A DNA stretch of 64,000 nucleotides from Halovulum sp039180525 (GTDB lineage Bacteria > Pseudomonadota > Alphaproteobacteria > Rhodobacterales > Rhodobacteraceae), in assembly GCA_039180525.1 (NCBI GenBank), contig JBCDDF010000007.1, positions 1 to 64,000 on the forward strand, given 5' to 3'. Positions 16,311 to 25,133 of the stretch are shown in pieces. Positions within the stretch are counted from its first letter, which is position 1, and each line of letters begins with the position of its first letter. A program made the position numbers and the translations under genes. The notes beneath the pieces are model-generated. The model did not search any database and had not been told where the DNA came from. It was given only the letters and a program-made list of their open reading frames with translations.

Positions 16311-17125
16311 TGCCGGTCGCGGACGCGAATGGCGTGAAGATCTGGCGTCGCCGGACGAACCGGGAAAGCCTTGTCCGCTGGTTCGGCTGGCTGATCGGGG
16401 TGGCGGTGTTTCTTTACTGTTGGCAGCAGATATCGCACGCGACGACCTGGTTTTTCGTCTGGGATGCGCCGCGCATCGCCGGCGACATCTGGGAACGCGC
16501 GACCCCGCCGCGTTGGTCCTATCTGACCCAGCTTGGCCGCCCGATCTGGGACACGCTGAACATCGCGACGCTGGGCACGATCATCGCACTGATGCTGGCA
16601 GTTCCGGTTGCGTTTCTTGCCGCGCGCAACACCACGCCGTCGGCGTTGATCATCCGACCGGTCGCGCTTTTGATCATCGTGTCCACACGCTCGATCAACT
16701 CGCTGATCTGGGCGCTGCTGCTGATCGCGATCATCGGCCCCGGGGTCTTTGCCGGCGTTATTGCGATCGCGATCCGATCGATCGGGTTTTGCGCCAAGCT
16801 GCTGTACGAGGCGATCGAGGAAATCGACGCAACCCAGGTCGAGGCGATCACGGCCACTGGCGCGTCCCGCTGGCAGGTGATGGCCTATGGGATCGTGCCG
16901 CAGATCCTGCCGGCCTTTGCCGGGATCGCGGTGTTCAGATGGGACATCAACATACGTGAATCCACCGTTCTCGGCCTGGTGGGCGCGGGCGGCATCGGGC
17001 TGCAACTTCAGGCGTCGCTGAACGTGCTGGCCTGGCCCCGGGTCAGCCTGATCCTGCTGGTTATCCTTGCGGCCGTTGTCCTCAGCGAATGGGTATCGGC
17101 AAAAGTCCGGGGCGCGATCATTTGA
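16310..17125 (+). CDS. phnE: PhnE-like phosphonate ABC transporter permease 2
   Basis: A 271-residue permease homologous to the preceding gene, with coupling loop EAITATGASRWQVMAYGIVP and signature INIRESTVLGLVGAGGIGLQL. The ATG overlaps the previous stop by one base (TAATG). Two PhnE genes in tandem are common in alphaproteobacterial Phn importers and presumably give a heterodimeric channel. Its stop overlaps the TTG start of the HAD gene (TTGA). Confidence 0.86.
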   Translation: MPVADANGVKIWRRRTNRESLVRWFGWLIGVAVFLYCWQQISHATTWFFVWDAPRIAGDIWERATPPRWSYLTQLGRPIWDTLNIATLGTIIALMLAVPVAFLAARNTTPSALIIRPVALLIIVSTRSINSLIWALLLIAIIGPGVFAGVIAIAIRSIGFCAKLLYEAIEEIDATQVEAITATGASRWQVMAYGIVPQILPAFAGIAVFRWDINIRESTVLGLVGAGGIGLQLQASLNVLAWPRVSLILLVILAAVVLSEWVSAKVRGAII

Positions 17126-18030
17126 GGTCGCTGACCGCGGCCGAGGCTCTTGCCGCCTATGAGGCCGCGCGCCACCGGCTTCCCCAGGCGGTGCCGCAGA
17201 CGGGCTCCTGCCGGGAGGTCGCCTCGCTGGAGGATCTGGCCGATGCGTTCGACGTGTTCTTCCTCGATGCCTTCGGGGTGCTGAACGTCGGGGAAGAGGC
17301 CATCGCCGGCGCGCCCGAACGGGTCGCGGCGTTGCAGCGGGCGGGCAAGCGGGTGCTGGTGGTCTCCAACGCCGCGGGCTTCCCGCATGACCGGCTGATG
17401 GAGAAGTACGCCCGCCTGGGCTACGACTTTGCGCCCGGGGACGTCGTGACCAGCCGTCAGGCTTTGACCGAAGCAGTCGAAGTCAGCCCGCCCTGGACCT
17501 GGGGGCTGATGCTCAGCGACGGCGTCGATGGCGCGGAGTTCGAGGCGCTCGACCATGTGCGTCTGCGGGAGGATGCGGCCGCCTATGACGCGGCCGACGT
17601 GTTCCTAATGATCGGAAGCGCGACGTGGACAGAGGCCCGGCAACAGTTGCTGGAGGAGGCTCTGACCCGCCGGCTGCGCCCGGTCTATGTCGGCAATCCC
17701 GATATCGTGGCGCCGCGGGCGCATGGCTTCTCCGTCGAACCCGGTTTTTACGCGCACCGCCTTGCCGACCGCACCGGGATGGCCCCTGCATTCTATGGAA
17801 AACCCTTCGCGAACATCTTCGATCTGGCGTTTGCGCGGTTGGGGGGTGCGGTGAACAAAGCCCGGGTTCTGATGGTCGGCGACAGCCTGCACACCGATAT
17901 CCTGGGCGCCCAGGTGGCCGGCATCGCCTCGGCGCTGGTGACCGGTCATGGGTTTCTGGCGGGGCGTGACGCCCATGCCGATATCGAACGGACGGGGTTG
18001 AAACCGAATTTTATCATGCCCTCGCCATGA
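17122..18030 (+). CDS. HAD superfamily class IIA hydrolase
   Basis: A 302-residue HAD hydrolase with a large C2-type (NagD-like) cap domain. Motif I is FFLDAFGVLN: the nucleophile Asp is present, but the residue two positions later, normally the acid/base Asp, is Phe. Motif II is VVSNAAG, the lysine motif is YGKPF, and motif III is MVGDSLHTDILGA. The same loss of the second Asp is seen in the HAD-IIA hyp4 subgroup and, by analogy, in phosphonatase, whose motif has Ala there. The best start is TTG at 17122, overlapping the permease stop; it has no competing ATG with a ribosome-binding site. Position in the Phn operon suggests it acts on the imported compound; the substrate is unknown. Confidence 0.83.
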   Translation: MRSLTAAEALAAYEAARHRLPQAVPQTGSCREVASLEDLADAFDVFFLDAFGVLNVGEEAIAGAPERVAALQRAGKRVLVVSNAAGFPHDRLMEKYARLGYDFAPGDVVTSRQALTEAVEVSPPWTWGLMLSDGVDGAEFEALDHVRLREDAAAYDAADVFLMIGSATWTEARQQLLEEALTRRLRPVYVGNPDIVAPRAHGFSVEPGFYAHRLADRTGMAPAFYGKPFANIFDLAFARLGGAVNKARVLMVGDSLHTDILGAQVAGIASALVTGHGFLAGRDAHADIERTGLKPNFIMPSP

Positions 18031-18143
18031 CAGAAGCCTTGCGCGAAGGGGCACAAGGCGGACAGGATCACACTATGCGGGCGCGAGGGGGCGCCGCAAA
18101 GCAAGGCCGGGAACGCGGCCAGGTTTGTACCAGGGAGGATACC

Positions 18144-19166
18144 ATGAGGACCACAACCAAGGCCGCGATCTCTTTGACCGCGCTGACGCTGTCGGCGGGC
18201 GCCGCTGCGGCCGACAATTTGACGTTCTATTGTTCGGCGCAGGAAGACTGGTGCCAACTGATGGCGCGCAGCTTCGAAGATGCCACCGGCATCGATGTCG
18301 ACATGACGCGGAAATCCTCGGGCGAGACCTTTGCCCAGATCCGCGCCGAGGCGTCGAACCCAAAGGGCGACGTGTGGTGGGGCGGCACCGGCGACCCGCA
18401 TCTGCAGGCGGCCGAAGAAGGGCTGACCATGGAATACGTGTCGCCCATGCGGGATCAGTTGCACGATTGGGCCATCGCCCAGGCGGAAAGCGCCGGCAAC
18501 AGGACCATCGGCATCTATTCCGGCGCGCTTGGCTATGGCTTCAATTCCGAACTTCTGGAGGCCAAAGGCCTGCCGGAACCCGCCTGCTGGGCGGATCTGC
18601 TGAAGCCCGAGTTCAAGGGCCATGTTCAGATGGCGAACCCCAATTCGTCGGGCACCGCCTATACGACGCTGGCCTCGATGGTGCAGATTTTCGGCGAGGA
18701 CGAGGGCTTCGATTTCATGAAGGGCCTGCATTCCAACATCAACCAATACACCAAATCCGGTTCGGCCCCGATCAAGGCCGCGGGGCGCGGAGAGAACACC
18801 GTGGGCATCGTGTTCATGCATGACGCCGTGGCGCAGGCCGTGGCGGGCTTTCCGGTGACGGTCGTCGCGCCCTGCGAGGGCACGGGCTACGAGATCGGGT
18901 CGATGTCCATCATCGACGGCGCCCGCAACGTGGACGAGGCCAAGCAGTTCTACGATTGGGCCCTGTCGGCGGAGGCGCAGAATTTGGCGCTGCAGGTCAA
19001 CGCCTTCCAGGTGCCGTCGAACAAGGCCGCCCAGACCTCGGAAAGCGCGCCCGATATGAGCACGATCAAGCTGATCGACTACGACTTCAAGAAGTATGGC
19101 TCGTCTGACGAACGCAAGCGGCTTTTGCAGAAGTGGGATGAAGAGGTCTCGACCCTGCCGCAGTAG
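18144..19166 (+). CDS. AfuA/FbpA-like ABC transporter substrate-binding protein
   Basis: A 340-residue periplasmic binding protein with a signal peptide ending near AAAADN. It belongs to the family labelled ferric iron or 2-aminoethylphosphonate binding (type II fold). Segments: LTFYCSAQEDWC at the start, SGALGYGFNSE, and NPNSSGTAYTTLASM in the pocket. I do not see the adjacent Tyr pair that holds iron in FbpA, so iron is doubtful. Relatives such as AfuA bind sugar phosphates and others bind aminoethylphosphonate, which would fit the Phn neighbours. A GGGAGG site precedes the ATG at 18144. Confidence 0.82.
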   Translation: MRTTTKAAISLTALTLSAGAAAADNLTFYCSAQEDWCQLMARSFEDATGIDVDMTRKSSGETFAQIRAEASNPKGDVWWGGTGDPHLQAAEEGLTMEYVSPMRDQLHDWAIAQAESAGNRTIGIYSGALGYGFNSELLEAKGLPEPACWADLLKPEFKGHVQMANPNSSGTAYTTLASMVQIFGEDEGFDFMKGLHSNINQYTKSGSAPIKAAGRGENTVGIVFMHDAVAQAVAGFPVTVVAPCEGTGYEIGSMSIIDGARNVDEAKQFYDWALSAEAQNLALQVNAFQVPSNKAAQTSESAPDMSTIKLIDYDFKKYGSSDERKRLLQKWDEEVSTLPQ

Positions 19167-19169
19167 ACC

Positions 19170-21431
19170 GTGACCATCGCGGAAACGGGGGGGCCGCCGG
19201 TATCGGCGCCTCCCGACCCCCAGGCGGCGGCGTCAGGGCGCACATCGCACGTACTTTTGTTCTGGGTCGTGGCGGGCTGGGTCGGGTTCTGCCTGTTACC
19301 TTGGTACATGGTCGATGGCGGGCTCTGGAGCTTTGAGTGGCTGGTCGACGGCTATCCGTTCGACGAAGACTATGCGCCCGCCGCCTTTCTAATCGGCCAG
19401 GGCGAAAAGCTGTGGCTGGCGCCGCTGCTGATCCCGCTGGCTTTGCCCTTGCTGGCGCTTCGGCGGCCCAAATCCGACCCGCTTTACGCGCGTATCCTCA
19501 TCCTTTCGGGCGCGCTGGGGTTTGCCTGGCTGATCGCGCAGGGCTTTGGCATCGGCATTCGCGGCTTCAACTACGACTGGCTGAAGGCTGTCTTCGGAGA
19601 GCCGAGCATTCGCCAGTTCGGCATGGGCTATGGCGCGATGATCTGCGCGTCGGCGTTTCTGTTCCTTCTGACGCAGGGCATCGCGGCGCGGGGTGCGATC
19701 AATGGCGACGTCTTCGTGGTCAGCGCGATTGGCGGCATCATCGCGATCGTGACCACGTTCGTGTTCTTCCCGATCGCAAAGATGCTGTTTGCAGCCTTTG
19801 TCACCGAGGACGGCGCCTATTCCATCGCCGTCTTCGCGTTGAAATTCTTCGACGACCGGCTCTGGGGGCTTGGCTGCCTGGCCGGGGCGCGATGCGGGGC
19901 GGCTTGGAATTCACTGTTTCTTGCCATCGCGGTCGGGCTGATCACAACGGTCTTGGGGCTGGCCTTCGCGCTTGTCGTCACCCGGTCCGGGTTCCGCTAT
20001 AAACGCGCGTTGCGCGCGCTGACGGTCCTTCCCATCATCACGCCACCTTTCGTCATCGGGCTGGCACTTATTCTTCTGTTCGGACTGTCGGGGGCGGTCA
20101 CGCAGTTCTTTGCCGACCTTTTCGGTGTGCAGCCCACGCGCTGGCTCTACGGGTTGCCGGGTGTGCTGATCGCGCAGACGCTGGCCTTCACGCCGATTGC
20201 CTTCCTCGTTCTGATCGGCGTTGTCGAGGGCGTCTCTCCCTCCATGGAAGAGGCCGCCCAGACCCTGCGCGCCAACCGCTGGCAGACGTTTCGCACGGTC
20301 TCGCTGCCGTTGATGCGCCCCGGTCTGGCCAACGCCTTTCTTCTGGGGTTCATCGAAAGCATGGCCGATTTCGGCAACCCGTTGGTTCTGGGCGGCAATT
20401 TCGACGTGCTGTCGACGGAGATCTTCTTTGCCATCGTCGGCGCGCAATACGACCAAAGCCGCGCTGCGGTGCTGGCCATGGTGCTGTTGTTCTTCACGCT
20501 TTCGGCCTTTTACGCGCAGCGCGTCTGGCTGGGGCGGAAAAGCTATACCACCGTGACCGGCAAGGGCGACGCTGGCGTGCACCCACTGATGCCCGCGGGC
20601 CTGGCGATCCCGGTGCTGGCCATCGCCATCGGCTGGGCGCTTTTTACCGGCGTCGTCTACGCGATGATCTTCTACGGCAGCGTCGTGGAACTTTGGGGCG
20701 TCGACAATTCGCTGACCTTCAAACACTACGTCACCGCCTTCTCCGTCCGGGTGGAGGATGGCGGCATCCGCTGGTCCGGCGCGGCCTGGGACAGCTTTTG
20801 GACGACCATCACGATCGCCGCGCTCGCGGCACCGCTAACCGCTGCCGTGGGGCTGGTGACTGCCTATCTGCTGACCCGGCAGAATTTCGCAGGCAAGAAC
20901 GCGTTCGAGTTCGGCACGATGCTCAGCTTCGCCATCCCGGGCACGGTGATCGGCGTCAGCTATATCCTGGCCTTCAACGTCCCGCCGATCGAGATCACCG
21001 GAACGGGCGTGATCCTGGTGATCAGTTTCATCTTCCGCAACATGCCGGTGGGGGTGCGCGCCGGGATCGCCAGCATGTCACAACTCGACAAGTCGCTGGA
21101 CGAATCCTCGCTGACGCTGGGCGCCAATTCCTGGCAGACCTTTCGCCGCGTGATCCTGCCGCTGCTGCGGCCGGCGATCCTGGCGGCGCTGATCTATAGT
21201 TTCGTGCGCGCAATGACGGCGATCTCTGCGGTGATCTTTTTGGTCTCCGCCCGCTACGACATGGCGACCAGCTACATCATCGGCCGGGTCGAGAACAACG
21301 ATTACGGCCTGGCCATCGCCTATTCGACCACGCTGATCTTTGTCATGCTGGCGGTGGTGGGCATCATGCAGGTGATTGTCGGGCGCACCCGGATCGGCCG
21401 GCGCATGACGCAGTCGCGCACAAATGTGTAA
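19170..21431 (+). CDS. FbpB/AfuB-like fused double permease
   Basis: A 753-residue inner-membrane protein made of two binding-protein-dependent permease domains in one chain, as in FbpB and AfuB. Coupling loops occur in both halves: EEAAQTLRANRWQTFRTVSLP (first) and DESSLTLGANSWQTFRRVILP (second). The N-terminal 200 residues add several extra hydrophobic segments. A GTG at 19170 starts 3 bases after the binding-protein stop, so the genes are coupled. Each half would contact one ATPase of the homodimer encoded next. Confidence 0.84.
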   Translation: MTIAETGGPPVSAPPDPQAAASGRTSHVLLFWVVAGWVGFCLLPWYMVDGGLWSFEWLVDGYPFDEDYAPAAFLIGQGEKLWLAPLLIPLALPLLALRRPKSDPLYARILILSGALGFAWLIAQGFGIGIRGFNYDWLKAVFGEPSIRQFGMGYGAMICASAFLFLLTQGIAARGAINGDVFVVSAIGGIIAIVTTFVFFPIAKMLFAAFVTEDGAYSIAVFALKFFDDRLWGLGCLAGARCGAAWNSLFLAIAVGLITTVLGLAFALVVTRSGFRYKRALRALTVLPIITPPFVIGLALILLFGLSGAVTQFFADLFGVQPTRWLYGLPGVLIAQTLAFTPIAFLVLIGVVEGVSPSMEEAAQTLRANRWQTFRTVSLPLMRPGLANAFLLGFIESMADFGNPLVLGGNFDVLSTEIFFAIVGAQYDQSRAAVLAMVLLFFTLSAFYAQRVWLGRKSYTTVTGKGDAGVHPLMPAGLAIPVLAIAIGWALFTGVVYAMIFYGSVVELWGVDNSLTFKHYVTAFSVRVEDGGIRWSGAAWDSFWTTITIAALAAPLTAAVGLVTAYLLTRQNFAGKNAFEFGTMLSFAIPGTVIGVSYILAFNVPPIEITGTGVILVISFIFRNMPVGVRAGIASMSQLDKSLDESSLTLGANSWQTFRRVILPLLRPAILAALIYSFVRAMTAISAVIFLVSARYDMATSYIIGRVENNDYGLAIAYSTTLIFVMLAVVGIMQVIVGRTRIGRRMTQSRTNV

Positions 21432-21443
21432 GGAGCCCTGCCC

Positions 21444-22523
21444 ATGAGCATTCTGTCCAAGGCCGCTCCCGTCCGGTTCGAGGGCGTGTCGAAAGTGTTC
21501 GGCAAGGACGTGGTCGCCGTCGACAGCATCGATCTGCTTGTCGAAGCGGGTAAGTTGGTGACCCTGCTGGGCCCTTCGGGCTGCGGCAAGACCACGACGC
21601 TGCGTATGATCGCGGGGCTGGAGATGGCCAGTTCGGGCCGCATCCTGATCGGCGATCGCGACGTGACCAGACTGCCCGCGACCGATCGGGACGTGTCCAT
21701 GGTGTTCCAGTCCTATGCGCTGTTCCCGCATATGCGGGTCATGGAAAACGTCATGTACGGCCTGACCTTTTCGGGGTTTGGCAAGGAGGAATCGCGCGCC
21801 CGGGCGCTGGCGGGGCTCGAGCTTGTGGGGCTCAACGGGTTCGATACGCGCCTGCCGTCGGAATTGTCCGGGGGCCAGCAGCAGCGCGTGGCCGTCGCGC
21901 GGGCGTTGGTGCTGGAACCGCAGGTGCTGCTGTTCGATGAGCCGCTGTCGAACCTCGACGCGAAGCTGCGCCGCCAGGTGCGCGAGGACATCCGCGCGAT
22001 CCAGCAGGATCTTGGCCTTACCGTCGTCTACGTGACGCATGATCAGGAGGAGGCGCTGGCCGTCTCGGACGAGATCGTGGTGATGCGCAACGCGGCCATC
22101 GCGCAAAAAGGCACGCCGCGGGAGTTGTACGACGCGCCCAATGACCGCTTCGTGGCCGATTTCATCGGCGAGGCGAATCTTTTGAGATGCAGGATCGTCG
22201 GACTGGATGCCGGGATGGCGACGGTGGAGATCGGCGGATACCGCCACCGGCTTCCGTCGCGCGGCCTGCCGGAGGGGCCATCGACGCTTGCCGTCCGGCC
22301 GTCGCGCATCCTGCTGGGCGCCGAGGGCGGCATTCCTGCGACTGTGGCCAAATCGACCTATGTCGGCGAGCGCATGGAGTACACGCTGACCGGCGATTTC
22401 GGACAGGTCTTTGCGGTGCTCGACGATGTCGACGACCCGCTGGAGCCGGGTACGGAGACACGGATGGCGTTTGCCCGGAAGGGGCCCGTCCTGCTTCCGG
22501 AGGACGCGCCACGGCCAACCTGA
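21444..22523 (+). CDS. FbpC/AfuC-like ABC transporter ATP-binding protein
   Basis: A 359-residue ABC ATPase of the carbohydrate/iron/polyamine class with a C-terminal TOBE regulatory domain. Walker A is GPSGCGKTT, Q-loop MVFQSYALFPHM, signature LSGGQQQRVAVARAL, Walker B LLFDEPLSNLD and switch VTHDQEEAL. AAGGAG precedes the ATG. It completes the second importer. The 3' end overlaps the only plausible start of the histidine-phosphatase-family gene by four bases (CTGA). Confidence 0.88.
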   Translation: MSILSKAAPVRFEGVSKVFGKDVVAVDSIDLLVEAGKLVTLLGPSGCGKTTTLRMIAGLEMASSGRILIGDRDVTRLPATDRDVSMVFQSYALFPHMRVMENVMYGLTFSGFGKEESRARALAGLELVGLNGFDTRLPSELSGGQQQRVAVARALVLEPQVLLFDEPLSNLDAKLRRQVREDIRAIQQDLGLTVVYVTHDQEEALAVSDEIVVMRNAAIAQKGTPRELYDAPNDRFVADFIGEANLLRCRIVGLDAGMATVEIGGYRHRLPSRGLPEGPSTLAVRPSRILLGAEGGIPATVAKSTYVGERMEYTLTGDFGQVFAVLDDVDDPLEPGTETRMAFARKGPVLLPEDAPRPT

Positions 22524-23077
22524 TCTTCATCACGCATCCCGAAGTCGGCATCGCCCCCGATGTTGCGGTCACGGACTGGTCCCTTTCGGATCGCGGCCGC
22601 GCGCGGGCGACGGCGTTTGCGGCGCATGCCGTGCTTTCAGCGGTCACGGCGATCTGGGCAAGCGCCGAGCGCAAGGCGATCGAGACGGCGGAGATACTTG
22701 CCCGCGCGCGAGGGGTTTCCATCAAGATCGACCCGGCGCTGGGCGAAAACGACCGCAGCAGCACGGGTTTTCTGCCACCCGCGGAATTCGAGCGTTGTGC
22801 CGACAGGTTTTTTGCCACGCCGGACGAGAGCTATCGCGGCTGGGAACGCGCCGTCGATGCCCAGGCCCGGGTGGTGACCGCCGTCAGGATGATCGTAGCA
22901 CAGCATGACCGGGGGGACCTCGCCATCGCGTCGCACGGGGCGGTTGGGACGCTGCTTTGGTGTCATCTGTCCGGCACGCCGATCGACCGCCGCCACGATC
23001 AACCGTCCCAGGGCCATTTCTGGACCTCCGATATCGATGATCTGCGCCCCAGATCAGCATGGAACGCCATCGGGTGA
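22520..23077 (+). CDS. histidine phosphatase family protein with apparent CTG start
   Basis: About 185 residues of the histidine phosphatase (phosphoglycerate-mutase-like) fold. The N-terminal catalytic strand reads LIFITHPEVG, so the usual Arg before the catalytic His is Thr. Later landmarks are ASAERKAIETAEIL and the second His in IASHGAVGTLLW. No ATG, GTG or TTG lies in frame between 22187 (deep inside the ATPase gene) and the catalytic strand. The likeliest start is CTG at 22520 in a CTGA overlap, with GGAGGA at 22499; ACG at 22511 is the alternative. Its position at the end of the transporter operon suggests dephosphorylation of the imported compound or its product, but the T-H motif may mean altered chemistry. 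Confidence 0.72.
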   Translation: MIFITHPEVGIAPDVAVTDWSLSDRGRARATAFAAHAVLSAVTAIWASAERKAIETAEILARARGVSIKIDPALGENDRSSTGFLPPAEFERCADRFFATPDESYRGWERAVDAQARVVTAVRMIVAQHDRGDLAIASHGAVGTLLWCHLSGTPIDRRHDQPSQGHFWTSDIDDLRPRSAWNAIG

Positions 23078-23307
23078 CCGGGCGCCGGGCCGCGGGTTCC
23101 GCGCCGCTGCCGGGCGCCTTGGCGGCCGCCCCGACCAGGGCCCGCCCGGCAGGGATCCTCGGACCACACCGTCTTCGCCGCGGGTCGGGTCACGGATGAT
23201 CGCCGGTTGCGCACTCTAAGATTGCCAGCCGGCGAAACCGCGTGCTTTCTGTCCGAAACGCGCGCCTTCATTCAGATGTCGGGGCGCATCGGCAGCGGGG
23301 CGTGGTG

Positions 23308-24468
23308 ATGCAGTTTGGGTTGACGGACGAACAGCAGATGATCGTCGCTACCGTCCGCAGTTTCGTCGAAAAAGAAGTCTATCCCCATGAGGCGGAGGTG
23401 GACAGGACCGGCCGTGTGCCGCCCGATCTGGCGGCGGAGATCAAGCAGCGCTGTCTCGCCCTGGGATTTTACGCCTGCAACTTCCCCGAAAGCGTCGGCG
23501 GCGCGGGGCTGAGCCACTTGGACATGACCCTGGTCGAGCGCGAACTGGGCCGGGGCTCGATGGCGCTGACGCATTTCTTCGGTCGCCCGCAGAACATCCT
23601 GATGGCCTGCGAGGGTCCGCAGCGGGAGCGGTACCTGCTGCCCGCCGTGCGCGGAGAGCGGATGGACGCGCTGGCCATGACCGAACCCGAGGCGGGCTCG
23701 GACGTGCGCGGCATGCAATGCACCGCCCGGCGCGACGGCGGCGATTGGCGCATCACCGGCACCAAGCATTTCATCTCGGGCGCCGAACACGCGGATTTCT
23801 TCATCGTCTTCGTTGCCACCGGCGTAGATGACACGCCCAAGGGGCCGAAAAAGCGGCTGACGGCGTTTCTGGTGGACCGCGGCACGCCGGGGTTCGAGGT
23901 TCGGGACGGCTATGCCTCGGTCAGTCACCGGGGCTATGGCAACGCGGTCCTCAGCTTTGACGATTGCCGGCTGCCGGATGCCCAGGTGCTGGGCGCGGTC
24001 GATGGCGGTTTTGAGGTTATGAACGATTGGCTTTACGCCACGCGCCTGACGGTGGCGGCGTCTTGCGTCGGTCGGGCGCGGCGGTGTTTCGATCTGGGCC
24101 TGCACTATGCCGCCGATCGCAGACAGTTCGGTCAAGCGATCGGCAAGTTCCAGGGGGTCGGTTTTCAGATCGCCGATATGATCACCGAAATCGACGCCGC
24201 CGACTGGCTGACCCTGTCCGCCGCCTGGCGGCTGGACCAGAACCAGCCCGCGAACCGCCAAATCGCCAGCGCCAAGCTTTACGCCTCCGAGATGCTGGCG
24301 CGGGTCACGGACACGACGCTACAGATCTTTGGCGGCATGGGGCTGATGGCCGATTTCCCGATCGAACGCTTCTGGCGCGACGCGCGGGTGGAACGGATCT
24401 GGGATGGCACGTCGGAGATCCAGCGCCACATCATAGGCCGCGATCTGCTGCGCCCGCTGGGGGCCTGA
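23308..24468 (+). CDS. acyl-CoA dehydrogenase family protein
   Basis: A 386-residue flavoprotein of the acyl-CoA dehydrogenase family, with FAD-contact segments MTEPEAGSDVRGM, ADRRQFGQAIGKFQGV and FGGMGLMADFPIERFWRDARV. The residue usually serving as catalytic base in the YEGTSEIQ motif is Asp here (IWDGTSEIQR), a conservative change worth checking. First gene of the carnitine/betaine operon. By analogy with CaiA it could oxidise gamma-butyrobetainyl-CoA or reduce crotonobetainyl-CoA, but this is inferred from neighbours. The ATG at 23308 begins the family homology. The stop overlaps the next ATG by one base (TGATG). Confidence 0.87.
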   Translation: MQFGLTDEQQMIVATVRSFVEKEVYPHEAEVDRTGRVPPDLAAEIKQRCLALGFYACNFPESVGGAGLSHLDMTLVERELGRGSMALTHFFGRPQNILMACEGPQRERYLLPAVRGERMDALAMTEPEAGSDVRGMQCTARRDGGDWRITGTKHFISGAEHADFFIVFVATGVDDTPKGPKKRLTAFLVDRGTPGFEVRDGYASVSHRGYGNAVLSFDDCRLPDAQVLGAVDGGFEVMNDWLYATRLTVAASCVGRARRCFDLGLHYAADRRQFGQAIGKFQGVGFQIADMITEIDAADWLTLSAAWRLDQNQPANRQIASAKLYASEMLARVTDTTLQIFGGMGLMADFPIERFWRDARVERIWDGTSEIQRHIIGRDLLRPLGA

Positions 24469-25130
24469 TGGCGCGGCTTGAGCGCCTGTTGCGGCCACGT
24501 TCCATCGCGGTGATCGGCGGCGGCACATGGTGCCGCAACGTGATCGCGCAGTGCCGCAAGATCGGGTTCACGGGCGCGGTCTGGCCGGTCCATCCGCATC
24601 AAGGCACGATCGGCGATCTGCCGGCCTTTGCCCGGGTCGAGGATCTGCCCGCCGCCCCCGATGCCGCCTTTGTCGGGATCAACCGGGATGCCACCATCGC
24701 CGCGGTCGCGGCCTTGGCTCGGCGCGGGGCGGGCGGGGCGGTGTGTTTCGCATCGGGCTTCCGCGAGGCGCAGACCGAAACCGGCGGCGGCGCAGACCAC
24801 CAGGCCGCGCTGGTGCGGGCCGCTGGCGCGATGCCGATCCTTGGGCCCAATTGTTATGGATTTCTCAACTATCTGGACGGGGTGGCGCTGTGGCCCGATC
24901 AGCATGGCGGTCGCCGCGCGGATCGCGGCGTGGCCATCGTGACCCAATCCTCGAACATCGCGCTCAATCTGACCATGCAGGATCGCGGCCTGCCGCTGGC
25001 CTATATCGTGACCGTCGGCAATCAGGCGCAGCATGGCCTCGCCGATGTCGCCCTGGCGCTTTTGGCGGATGACCGGGTCACCGCACTGGGGCTGCATATC
25101 GAAGGCATCGCCGATCTCGGCGCTTTCTAA
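24468..25130 (+). CDS. N-terminal part of split acyl-CoA ligase (CoA-binding domain)
   Basis: Encodes 220 residues: the Rossmann CoA-binding domain (IAVIGGGTWCRNVI) and the start of the ligase domain with the GPNCYGFLN loop. Translation ends at the TAA discussed for the whole gene. Alone it lacks the phosphohistidine and ATP-grasp regions and could not catalyse the full reaction. Confidence 0.6.
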   Translation: MARLERLLRPRSIAVIGGGTWCRNVIAQCRKIGFTGAVWPVHPHQGTIGDLPAFARVEDLPAAPDAAFVGINRDATIAAVAALARRGAGGAVCFASGFREAQTETGGGADHQAALVRAAGAMPILGPNCYGFLNYLDGVALWPDQHGGRRADRGVAIVTQSSNIALNLTMQDRGLPLAYIVTVGNQAQHGLADVALALLADDRVTALGLHIEGIADLGAF

Positions 25131-25133
25131 GCA

